This document shows positions 45,061 to 55,310 of a DNA stretch of 64,000 nucleotides, one piece after another (the first letter of the stretch is position 1; every line of letters starts with the position of its first letter). Both the position numbers and the translations under genes were made by a program. The DNA is from Piliocolobus tephrosceles (taxonomy: Eukaryota; Chordata; Mammalia; Primates; Cercopithecidae). The notes beneath the pieces were generated by a model. It was not told the origin of the DNA and searched no databases. It saw only the letters and a program-made list of their open reading frames with translations. The DNA lies in the NCBI RefSeq assembly GCF_002776525.5, contig NC_045436.1, positions 9,121,294 to 9,185,293 on the forward strand, in the 5' to 3' direction.

Positions 45061-45374
45061 GTGTTGTTGTTGTTGTTGTTTGAGAAAGAGTCTCACTCCG
45101 TTGCCCAGGCTGGAGTGCAGTGGTACGATGTGATCTCAACTCACCGCAGCCTCGAGCCCCCCTGGGTGCAAGTGACCCTTCCACCTCAGCCTCCCACGTG
45201 GCTGGGACTCCAGGCACATGCCACCATGCCCAGCTATTTTCTTAACTTTTATTTTTTGTAGAGATGGGTTTTGCCAAGTTGTCCAGGCTGGTCTTGAACT
45301 CCCAGGCTCAAACGATCCTCCTGCCTCCACTCTCAAAGTGCTGGGATTAGAGGCGTGAGCCACTGTGCCCAGCC
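45061..45374 (-). mobile_element. AluJ SINE antisense with (GTT)n tail
   Basis: GTTGTTGTTGTTGTT then GAGAAAGAGTCTCACTCCGTTGCCCAGG to CACTGTGCCCAGCC. A short (TAGC)4 repeat lies at 45401-45416. Confidence 0.94.
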
Positions 45375-45518
45375 TAACCTAATTCCTGTATTTTTTAACA
45401 TAGCTAGCTAGCTAGCACACTTTTCTCTGTGTCCAGTCATGGATGGGTCAATGCCCAACTGGGGAGTCACGTGTAGAATACCCTCTGAAATTCTTGACCT
45501 TCTTGGCTTGAGGATTGT

Positions 45519-45568
45519 CCAAGAGAGCCTTGAGAGCCTTGAGAGGCTTCTGGAGCTTGAGAGCCATC
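45519..45568. repeat. Short GAGAGCCTT tandem repeat
   Basis: GAGAGCCTT / GAGAGGCTT / GAGAGCC copies over 50 bp. Confidence 0.7.
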
Positions 45569-45604
45569 AGTGGAATGGCACAAGAGGAGATCTCCTTGTA
45601 CACA

Positions 45605-45835
45605 TACTAACAGTTCATTTACTGAGCACCTACTATGTGCCAGGGAGTGCCCTAAGCACCTATTGTGATGACCTCTTTTAACCCTACAACAGCTTCAGGT
45701 TAAAGTTTCTCTTCTTACCCCGTTTCACAGTTAAGGAAACAGAAGCATAACAATTAAGTGAAAAGACGGTGCTCACCCAGCTAGTCAATAACAGAGCAAA
45801 ACTGCAAACTCAGCCATTTGGCTCCACGGCCTTTG
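45605..45835 (-). mobile_element. MIR SINE, antisense, full length
   Basis: TTCATTTACTGAGCACCTACTATGTGCCAGGGAGTGCCCTAAGCACC, CCCCGTTTCACAGTTAAGGAAACAGAAGC, CACCCAGCTAGTCAATAACAGAGC, then a degraded tRNA head. Confidence 0.9.
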
Positions 45836-46983
45836 CCTTCCTCCTTCAGCTCTGTTCTGCTTTATTGGACAAGAGCTTGCCTTTTCCCCGGTAAAGTCGT
45901 TTTAATCACCTGCAGTGGATGGGGTACAGAACTTATTAGTCTCTGGTGATTCTGCACTAATTTTAATTACCCCTTTGTTATGATGGGGTGTGGAGTGAGG
46001 GAGGTAAGGCTGAGCTGTGTGGGAAGCCAGGTTTTTCATTACTAAATATCTTAACAAAGATGGTTCCTGCCAGTTATAACACCTTTATAACCCCTTCCCC
46101 AAATTTAAGGTATATTACTTTCTGACTTGGCTATGAAAAAGGAAAGTTGGATTTTTCTTATTTTGTTTGCTTCCTTAATTGGCATAATTTAATCTAAAAA
46201 ACTACACACACACACACACACACCCCTACTTTATTAAGCTTTCTCTGTTTTTCCTTTAAGTTGTATAGAGCTAAAACTGACACCTGAGGAAGAGACTAAC
46301 TGGTAGGTTCTGTAATTGTATGTAGTTTCAGTCTCTAAATGTGAAAACTGGTTGTGTTCATCAAATTATTTGCAAATTCAAATTCACTAGTTGTTTGTTG
46401 TTCATCAAATTTTTCATTGAATGTTGTTTTTCTACTAAACTTTCAAATTTATTATTTACTAATGTATTTATCTTTAACAGAGGGAACATTCCATGGGAAA
46501 GAGAAAAAGATTTCCTTTTCGTTAAGTGTCCGAATACTAGCCTAGTTTTGTTTGCTTGTTTTGGAATATATACCCCACATATACCTTGCTACACATATAT
46601 CTATATAGGAAAAAATATTTAAAGGGAAGAAATAAAATAGCTCAATTCAGGCATAGTTATATTCTCAAGACATAGTTCCAATAGCAATTAAAATATATTA
46701 CCCTGAAAATGATGTTTTATCTATAGGCGTGATTGAATTGACTGTTATGATAGTGAATTTTTTTAAATAATAAAAGAGGTAAGATTTTTAAACTGACTAA
46801 ACTGCCTTGGCCCTTGCTTAGCTAAGTATATAGGCAAGATTTATAACTCCAGTGATTTACAGAGCATGTCTTGATATTATTCCTATACTATTCAATATTG
46901 CTCCCTCTTCTTACTCTGATTCGATATTAGGTGCCTAAACTTATAAATAAGATGTTCTTACAGGAGGGTCCTTTCACCAAATC
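45836..46983. other. Unique sequence
   Basis: Contains a (CA)11 array at 46204-46225 and two overlapping plus frames (46341-46622) of AT-rich, low-confidence type. Confidence 0.4.
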
Positions 46984-47014
46984 GATGATGATGATGATCA
47001 TGATGATGATGATA
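46984..47014. repeat. (GAT)n trinucleotide repeat
   Basis: GATGATGATGATGATCATGATGATGATGATAA. Confidence 0.95.
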
Positions 47015-47195
47015 ACAGCAGATATTTACTGAGTGTTGCTACAGTTAAATGTTATATAGACATTATATCATATCTCTTTTCACAGATGATGAAAATGAGC
47101 TTCAGGCAGTTAAGTCTGTTACCAATGATGACTCAGTAAGAAAGATTAAATCAAGATTTAAACCCATGTATTTATGACTCTAAAGCCCTTGCTTT
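47015..47195 (-). mobile_element. MIR SINE, antisense
   Basis: GATATTTACTGAGTGTTGCTACAG, CTTTTCACAGATGATGAAAATGAGCTTCAGGCAGTTAAG, and a diverged 5' head. Confidence 0.8.
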
Positions 47196-47346
47196 TACTA
47201 CTACAAATGACTGTTCATATTTATAATTTATGATGTTAATTTTCTCAAAATAAAAATTTTTAAAAAGACCACTGCAAAGTGAAATGAAAGATTTTAGGCT
47301 GTAATGGAGAACATTCTACCATATATTCAAATGGAGAAATGAGACG

Positions 47347-47599
47347 CCCATGATTCAATTTCACTAGATTCAACAAGATTTTTTATTTAGAGTACTTACA
47401 TAATTTAAAAATGTTTTATTTAGAATGATTAAATCATCCCCATGATTTAAATAATTTATTTCAGTGATTTAACAATTATTTAATAGAATAATTTAATAGA
47501 ATTATTAAATAATTTTTTATTTAGAATAATTAATTCCCATGATTTAATTTCATTGGATTCAGTAAGATTTTTTATTTAGAATTTTTAAATTCTAAATAA
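47347..47599. repeat. Diverged direct duplication and AT hairpin
   Basis: CCCATGATTCAATTTCACTAG..AAGATTTTTTATTTAGA (47347 onward) recurs at about 47535-47580 with 85-90 percent similarity. It is followed by a 13-bp perfect inverted repeat, TTATTTAGAATTT / AAATTCTAAATAA, with a 2-nt loop (47572-47599). Confidence 0.75.
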
Positions 47600-49089
47600 A
47601 CTTTTTAATGAATTATAACAAAATGTTTATAAGGTTTGTATCCCACTGTTGTACCAGTGTGATGCAAATTTTGTACCCAAATTGCATTTTGTCTTTTTAT
47701 GTATAATATGAAACCCGTAAACATTTAAACATGGAGTTTAAAATATTTTACAGAATTTGAACGTCTGCCAATATGAAAAACAAAACCTGGAGGGAAATTC
47801 TGTGACTTTTCTATGTCTGTTTTGCTTTGAAATCAATTGCCATGGCTACTCATAGTTAATGTTTGAATCAATCATCTCATTAAGATTTCATATTGTTCAT
47901 TAAAAAATTCACTGGCATTGCTCATGGACACTATATTTCTTGCTATGTCATTTTTATTTTCAACAAATATAATGGGATGTACGGGGAAGTGGGGAAGTTT
48001 TATGTTATTTGGCAACTCCAGAAGGACGTCCACCAGCCTCTATAGAACACTGCTGTTGTTGGTCAAAGCTGTTTCCAGGGCTTAACATACAGAATTCTTT
48101 GACTTCATTCAGTGTTCTGTGCTTTCTAGCTACTGGCAGAGAACTACACACATTTTTACAACTCTTTCCATTCTTTTACCTGCCAGACACATACGAACAA
48201 AAATATGCTAATAAATCAAGGACTATGCAAAAGAAGGGGCAAAGTCAGGTTCATCAGCCCCGTGTCTATTTTAGTATGCAAAATATGCATAATTAATGTA
48301 AAACGAGGGAAATAGAATTGGCAGAAAAGTGTGCATTGGTTTTATCTTTCAGGAGCAGATGAGACTTTATTTTCAATGACTATATCGTGTTTTGAAAGAA
48401 AATAGAAATATGAAAAATGATAGAAATTATAGTAATCATGAAAAAGTAGTTATTTTGATTAGTGATTTGTTTCTAAAATTGTTTGAATGAATCTTCATTA
48501 ATATTTCTGAAGAAGAGGGTATAAAATGTAAAGTAGTAATTATATGTATACACTGTTTCAATAGAATATGTGTTACGATTAAAAAAACAAAAAGGTTAGA
48601 ACAATTTTGCTTTCCATTCTTAACTTCTATTATATTTTAGAGAGGAAATAAAGATCTTGACTTATATAAATTAGTTTTGAAGCAAAGGACCAAAGTAAGT
48701 AATGCTTAGGATTTTGCTTTGTTTTACGATGATGAAAAAAATATATTTTCATACAACAATTTACAAAAAGTACACAGACTATAGTCAACTAGAAGTAGAT
48801 AAATAAACCAAAATAGAATTAAATCAAGGCAAACAGTACCCAATAAGAAAGTAAGAAACCAGGAATGTGATTAATACACAAAATACATTACAGAGTAATA
48901 CATCAATACAAATAGTATGAAAAACTCCCATCTTCCATACAGTATTCTCTCCATAGTCTCCCCTATTTGGCTACGTGATCAAATACTTCCAGACTAGAAA
49001 GAAAAATAAGGCTGCATATGGAAACTTGATCAGGTTCTTTCTGGGCTGATTCTTGACTGGTTGTTAGCTAATGCTAACGTATCTTATTG
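47600..49089. other. 1.5 kb unique AT-rich tract
   Basis: A 95-codon plus frame (48009-48296) has no recognised features. No transposon seen. Confidence 0.4.
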
Positions 49090-49720
49090 ATCCATGCTGC
49101 GCCTGTGACTGGCTTTCCTGAATGGTCTTTATAAAACATATCTGCTCATGCCATACTCTTGCTTAAAATCCCTCAGGGTCTCCAGTGTGAAAGAGCACCC
49201 TTCAAAACCTAACGTTGCTTAAAATCCCTCAGGGTCTCCAGCGTGAAAGAGCACCCTTCAAAACCTAATGATGACATGGAAGAAGCTCTGTGATGCTACT
49301 TGCTTCTCAATTATGCTCCATCACATAGCCATCTTCACTACCACAATTGTTCAAGAGTTTTCTCAATAGGACCAACTTTGCTTCCTATTTGGGCATTTTT
49401 ATGTGTTATTACCATAGTTTCATTTTTCCCATGTTCCATTTCTCTGTTGTTATATGTAATACCATTTCATCTTTAACAGCCAAATACTACCTCTCCTGAA
49501 AAACCTTCTCCAGTATCCCCAGCTCTAGAGATCCAGGCTGATGTCTCTCCTCTTGCATGTAACACTGTGGTCTCTGTAATTATTTGCTTACAAGTATTTG
49601 CCCTCTGGGCTATGAATCCCGGATGGCAGGGCTTGGTTTGAATGTTGTTAGAATTCTCAGCCCTGAGGTTAGTCACCAGTTCATTCATTGTAGGTTTTTA
49701 ATAAATGGTTGGTGAGTAAA
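49090..49720 (+). mobile_element. L2 LINE 3' region with internal 56-bp tandem duplication
   Basis: TCATGCCATACTCTTGCTTAAAATCCCTCAGGG, ACTACCTCTCCTGAAAAACCTTCTCC, GGATGGCAGGGCTTGG, and TTAATAAATGGTTGGTGAGT follow the L2 3' end over 600 bp. Confidence 0.85.
49159..49270. repeat. 56-bp tandem duplication
   Basis: Two copies (49159-49214 and 49215-49270) differ at only two positions, both consistent with a C/T change. Confidence 0.97.
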
Positions 49721-50228
49721 CTAGGCAGGGAGGAGACAAAGCACCCTCACAGAAGTGACTGTCCAGTGGGAAGAGGATTCAAGCTTACACAGGATTCAGA
49801 CCTTACTGGAAATAATACATTGTCATAATATGCCAGCATAGTGTCTCAGCCACATACACAACTCCCTTCCATATCATACATGGAGAATTGCCCAGGTATC
49901 TTCCCAAATTTATAAAAGTGGAGATTCTGCATTTCAGAATTTGTTTTCACAAAAGTCATTTCCACAGCTAGTCCACATGAACAAATACTAAAGGCACACA
50001 ACACAAGATTGGTTTGAATTGCATTCAAAGGGTGCCATTGGTCTTTTCTCCTGGTAAATAGCATGCCTCAGTAATGACTTTCCAAACATCTGATCAAACA
50101 GAAGTATAAAGGAAGAAAGGTGAGTATTTTTTTTTCCCATGGAATCAGAAAGGACAATTTGGAGAAGGTCACAACTTCAGTCTATATCTTTTGAATAATT
50201 CAACTAGTAGCATCATATCATTGGACAG
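49721..50228. other. Unique sequence
   Basis: A 72-codon minus frame (49846-50064), not recognised. Confidence 0.4.
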
Positions 50229-51036
50229 TGTGATACTGTGATGTAATATTAATACAAATATATGTAGATCTGGTCTCTTCCCTGGTTTCTAGCACACGGC
50301 TCCTAAAACTCTAGGAATCTGGGGAGTGTTAAGAGGAGGTTTTTGTATGCAAATGAGATGACTGGTGGTTGAGGACTCTTAAACAGCTTCAGGGTGGGAC
50401 TGGTCACCGGAAGGAACAAGGCAGGATTAGAGGGTTGGGGCTTTCAGCACCAGCCACAGACTTCTCAGGAGGCAAGAGGGACTGAAGATTCAGTTGATCT
50501 GATGATAAGGCCAATGATTTAATCAATCATGCCTACATAATGATGCTTAATAAAAACTCAAAAGGACTGAGTTCAGAGCTTCCAGATCACTGAACAGGTG
50601 GGGGTCTCTGTAAAGTGGTGTGCTTGGGGAGGGCATGGAAGCTCCATACGCCTTTCCCATGTACCTTGCCCTACACATCTCCTCCATCTGGCTGTTCTTC
50701 CATATCTTTTGTAATCCCTTTCCTAATAAATCGGTAAACTGAAGTAAGTGTTGCCCTGAATTATGTGAGCTACTTTAGCAAATAAATTGAACCCAAGGAG
50801 GAGACTGTGGGAATCCAGATGTAGAGCCTGTTGGTCAGAATCACACATCGCAACCTGGGGCTTGCAATCTGAAGTGGGAAGAAGTCTTGTAGGACTGAGC
50901 CCTGAAGCAGCAGGATCTGATGCTTCTCCTGAAGCAGCAGGATCTGATTTCTCCACGTAGAAAGTGCCAGAATTGTATTTAATTCAAGGTTATCCGGAAT
51001 TGCTTGCTTGGTGAGTGGAAGAAATCCCATACACAT
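50229..51036 (+). mobile_element. ERVL (MLT2-like) LTR
   Basis: TGTGATACTGTGATGTAATATTAA, CTTCCCTGGTTTCTAGCACACGGCTCCTAAAA, ATGATGCTTAATAAAAACTCAAAAGGACTGAG, TCCTAATAAATCGGTAAACTGAAGTAAGTG, and CCGGAATTGCTTGCTTGGTG follow the MLT2/HERV-L LTR order across about 800 bp. A 27-bp tandem repeat (50901-50954) lies inside. Confidence 0.9.
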
Positions 51037-51037
51037 C

Positions 51038-51051
51038 TGGTGTCAGAAGTG
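51038..51051 (+). promoter_or_regulatory. Retroviral tRNA-Leu primer-binding site
   Basis: TGGTGTCAGAAGTG lies two bases after the LTR and is complementary to the 3' end of a tRNA-Leu, the primer for which HERV-L is named. It fits the LTR orientation. Only a short stretch of internal sequence can follow. Confidence 0.8.
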
Positions 51052-51059
51052 TTGCGTTG

Positions 51060-52739
51060 AGATTAGGAAAAACGCTTTTTTTTTGTCTACTAATAACCAG
51101 AAAAACTAGTTTCTGAACTCCATCACTCCCAAATTCAGATACTGTATGTGGGTATATGAATATATTGAGTAAAATCCATGTTTAATTTCCAGAATAATGA
51201 ACATTAAAATCTGATAAATTTCTGCAGTTTGTATATGAAGCTTAATTCCCTGCTCCGAGGACAGAAAGAATCCTGTTTTACATCCTTAATTCAGGAGTGG
51301 TGAAATGTGGAATTTTTCATCTATGTTTTTATCCGTGGTGATCTCCCTTGTATTGGTAAATAAAAAGTTTATTAGGGTGATCACTGATTGCAACATATTG
51401 TGGTTGATTGTTAGCCATAACTATAAGTGCTTGAACAAATTCATGAATTTCATCTTTGAAAATAATGAGAATATGATTTTTCTAAATTATAAAGATTTTA
51501 GAAAATAAACATTCTGATAAAATTTAGTGAAAAGCTAATTTTAACTCATTTTCTTTTATTGATTGCTAATAGTCTCCCAATAGGGCTTATTTCCTATGTT
51601 AAGTTTATTTCCCAAATCACTGCCTGCCAGTTCACTGAAGTATGGCCCAGGCATTGACCAAAAGGTTTCTTTATGTCCCCACAACCTCATACTTAAGTTA
51701 GGACACACAAGTTTCTCTTAGGTTCTTTCTTCTTAGAGTAAGGAACCTATTTTTGCCCCAGGAGTACATTTGATATACCGTTTTGTCTCTAATGGCACAT
51801 TTCTGCCAAAAGCACATACTGACTACAATTCTTTGGATAATAATAAGAAGAAAAGCTGGTTGATCATAACACTCTGATCCTTCAGGTGGAGTTAATAGCA
51901 GTAGGTTGAAACCATAATTCACATCATAAGTTACACAGCAGTTATGCCTGTAACACAGTTAGGAAAGAGGTGACTTTTCATGCAGAAATACAGTAGCACT
52001 TAAACATTGAAAAACTACTTTCTGTACTGCTGTGTGAATATTCTAGGGAAAAAAAATACCTGATTATTTAGTATTTTCTCAGCCAAAACTCTCAATAAAT
52101 TTGATGAGAAGTTTCCCTTACTAAACAGTGCAGAATTAGCTCATTTAATTTTTCTTGAGCTATTTTACGGTTTTGCAATAAAGTAGAATATACATGCCCA
52201 ATAAAACTTGTTAAGAGTCAGCTCGGGGATGTGTACTTATTCTTTTATTGTATACAAATAAATGCTTGAAGTATAGATCTTTCTTTCCGTAATATTTATT
52301 GTTATTTCATATCTTGACATAAGAACGATTCTACAAGGGCTTTGATAAATACAGTGAAACTAAACAACCATTCAGTCTACTCCAGTACATTTGCATCTGT
52401 GTTTCCCATGATGATGCTGCATTTTGTACTCTTTCATATTTTAGAGTGGGTATGTCACATCCATCAATAGTTGGGAATTGCACTCACTATGAAGCAGAGC
52501 CCTAACACATAGAAGTGCCAAACTGATGAAAACACGAATTGAAAAGCAATGAAGCAATCCCTAATGAACAGGAGAACATGACTTGTTTAGCACTAAAAAA
52601 TCAATGAGGTGAAACAGTTTCCCCCACCAAATGAATATGGTGAAAATCAACCTATCTTTGAACCCTGTAATTTCTCATCTTCATACCAACCATATACATG
52701 GAACCACCATTCTAATGTGCCTGAGTTTTACCATTGAGA
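51060..52739. other. 1.7 kb unique AT-rich tract
   Basis: No transposon recognised. Frames of up to 75 codons, none with known features. Confidence 0.4.
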
Positions 52740-52801
52740 GCAAGATAATGTACGTTTCTTTAGCAGTTCCGCAAGATAATGTACGTTTCTTTAGCAGTTC
52801 C
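52740..52801. repeat. Perfect 31-bp tandem duplication
   Basis: Two identical adjacent copies beginning GCAAGATAATGTACGTTTC (52740-52770, 52771-52801). Confidence 0.98.
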
Positions 52802-52959
52802 CACGTACCCATTAACCCTTTGCATTTGGATGTTTTGAAGACTTTCAGTAGTCAGCAATAACCTTGTGTTTAACAAAGCCAAATATGTTTTTAAAGTTCA
52901 TCCTACTCTAACAGCTGAAGTATGAAATTCTTCTAGGATGGCTTCTGTGAGCTGACACT

Positions 52960-53990
52960 CTATTTCTTCTCTTCCCACTGAAGAGCGCCTTTAAATTCTG
53001 CTACGGTATTATTTTCCCTCTTAACTTTTATCTCACCCCATAAATGACAGTATTGCTCAAAGCTGCTGCTTTATACCTTCATCCTTTCTCTCTTCCTGCT
53101 TCCTTTCTCTTACCACTCATCTACCATTTTCAGAACTGACTACCTCTATCTCTAGGCAGTTGACACCCAAATGTACAACTGCAGTTCTGTTTATCACACA
53201 AGAACCAGTCCTGAATTTTGGCTTCCACTCAAATATGTATGAGAATTTCCTCTGGGTGGTTGAATGTCCTGGCCTCAGGCTGACTTTGTCAGCCTTAATT
53301 CATGCATCCAGTGTGATCGAGGCACAATGCTCCTAGTGGAGAACACAAGGATGGCAGGACACAGCCTTTGTCCTTTCACAGTTTGCAAACATATAAACAG
53401 ACAAAAACAGTGGAACATGACAGCTAGTGAAATAGAGCAAAGCTCTGTAAGGACTCAGAGCATTTGTTTCTTGTCCTGTCCCCATTTATTCTAATTGCAT
53501 CACTGTTTTCCCATACTCCAAACTGGAAACCTCAGATTTATCCTTTGTTCCTCCAGTTGACAATTTCCTCTAGTTTTACTTCTGAATCATGGTTTGAAGG
53601 AGCTCCTGCTTTATATACCTTTCCTTTCAACTGCATCTCCTCCTATAATAATACTTCCATAATCCCATTACTTCTGCCTCTGGCTTCCCTAACATGGACA
53701 GATTAAGGACTCTCCGTGATAGGTCCCAACCTATTTTCTGTTTCTACTTAATACATGTTCACATTCATAATCAAACAGAGCTCCATGATATTTTCCAAAC
53801 AGATCTTTTCGCTAAAAAATGTATAATTTTTCCTTCGAGTTACTCTTATACTTAGCTCAGAAAATTGAATTCCTATACGTTCTCAAGATTTGGATAAAAT
53901 CCCAATTGCCAAGTAATATTTACTGGTCCTTCAACCTAAACACAAATTTTCTTTTATGAATTTTCAGAGACATTTATTTACACAACTTTC
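52960..53990 (+). mobile_element. Old L2 LINE 3' region, diverged
   Basis: 'CTAGGCAGTTGACACCCAAATGTACAACTGC', 'TCCCATACTCCAAACTGGAAACCTCAGATTTATCC', 'AAATCCCAATTGCCAAG' and a pyrimidine-rich plus strand fit a decayed L2. 53290-53450 does not match and may be an insertion or a second piece. Confidence 0.55.
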
Positions 53991-54035
53991 AAACTTAGAA
54001 TATTTTGTGATGCATTACAGTTTTATATACCCACA

Positions 54036-54077
54036 CAAATGTGCGCGCGTGCACACACACACACACACACACACACT
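54036..54077. repeat. (CA)n microsatellite with GTGCGCGCGTGC
   Basis: A 12-bp alternating purine-pyrimidine GTGCGCGCGTGC precedes about 14 CA units. Confidence 0.97.
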
Positions 54078-54089
54078 CCTTCTCTCATT

Positions 54090-54300
54090 AGATGAAGAGA
54101 TAACATAGTGGAAAGAACTAGGTTTTAAGAATAAGATAGATCTGCCCTTTACAAACTACAATAGCTTATTCAAGTTACCACCTCTCTGAGTCTTCATTTT
54201 CTCGTCCATAAAATTAAATGTGATAAATAATGCAAAGTACCTTGTAGTAGAGTACATGGCATATTGCAGGTATTCAGTAAAGGCTAGTTGTAATAACAAT
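54090..54300 (+). mobile_element. MIR SINE, sense, nearly complete
   Basis: GATGAAGAGATAACATAGTGGAAAGAACTAGG, TAGCTTATTCAAGTTACCACCTCTCTGAGTCTTCATTTTCTCGTCCATAAAATTAAATG, AGAGTACATGGCATATTGCAGGTATTCAGTAAAGG. Confidence 0.85.
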
Positions 54301-54359
54301 GAATAATGGAAGTATAAACTGATTGTGAAAAGGAACCATGCTCTCCTACTCCGTTAATT

Positions 54360-54430
54360 TTGACAAGGTCTAACAGAGGCCTTTGCCTGCACTTGACCCT
54401 CAGTAAATGCATTTTCTATGAATGAATATA
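54360..54430 (+). mobile_element. L2 3' terminus remnant
   Basis: AGAGGCCTTTGCCTGCACTTGACCCTCAGTAAATGCATTTTCTATGAATGAATA ends like L2 ('tcaataaatg..tgaatgaatga'). Confidence 0.5.
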
Positions 54431-54990
54431 TAGATGTGCTATACTTCTTAACAATATGATTTTCTCTCTAAGGACTCTTCAGTGATGCTTCAGATTTCAG
54501 ATTATCTTTTATGCTTAACACTACTTTCAGCACATCTTGGATTCTTTTTCCATACCCATTTGTCCCTCTTATAGTTACAGAGTTTCTATAAAACCATCAT
54601 ATTAGACACATATTCCTTGATCCTTCCAAATATTCTCTTTCTGGGACATTTTCTCCATTTCCCGAAATGCTTAATTATCATATAGTTGATATGCATTTTC
54701 TGGAGCCCTTAATTATCACATGGTTGATATGCGATAGGAGATAATTTAACCAATTCCCCACTCCTCTAGCAGCCTCTCCTGTAGGTGTCCCTGGGAGCAA
54801 GCGCTCTACCCAACGACTTTTCCTGGTTTTCTCAAGGGTTCAGGGACAGCATTTCCAGGCAGTGGCAGAGGCAGAATCTAAACACAGCTACACATGAATT
54901 TAGAGTGTAAATGCCCGACTATTTACAATCCTACCATCTCTTATTCTCATGTCTTCTGCTTTTGTTTTTGTTTTTGTGTTTTTGATTTAT
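54431..54990. other. Unclassified, partly duplicated sequence
   Basis: Contains a 38-bp-spaced direct repeat of CTTAATTATCA..GTTGATATGC at 54670-54732. Possibly old L2 sequence on the left. A (GTTTTT)n-like run at 54962-54983. Confidence 0.4.
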
Positions 54991-55310
54991 GACCGGGCGC
55001 TGTGGCTCACGCCTGTAATCCCAGCACTTTGAGAGGCCGAGGCGGGTGGATTACGAGGTCAGGAGATCGAGACCGTCCTGGCTAACACGGTGAAACCCTG
55101 TCTCTACTAAAAATACAAAAAATTAGCCAGGCGCAGGGGGCCTGACCTGTAGTCCCAGCTACTCGGGAGGCTGAGGCAGGAGAATGGCGGGAACCCGGGA
55201 GGCGGAGCTTGCAGTGAGCCGAGATCGCTCCACCGCACTGCAGCCTGGGTGACAGAGCCAGACTCCGTCTCAAACAAACAAACAACAAACAAACAAACAA
55301 ACAAAAAAAC
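54991..55310 (+). mobile_element. AluY SINE with (CAAA)n tail
   Basis: GACCGGGCGCTGTGGCTCACGCC, GGTGGATTACGAGGTCAGGAGATCGAGACCGTCCTGGCTAACACGG (AluY diagnostic), and a (CAAA)n tail at 55274-55305. CpGs largely intact; relatively young. Confidence 0.96.
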
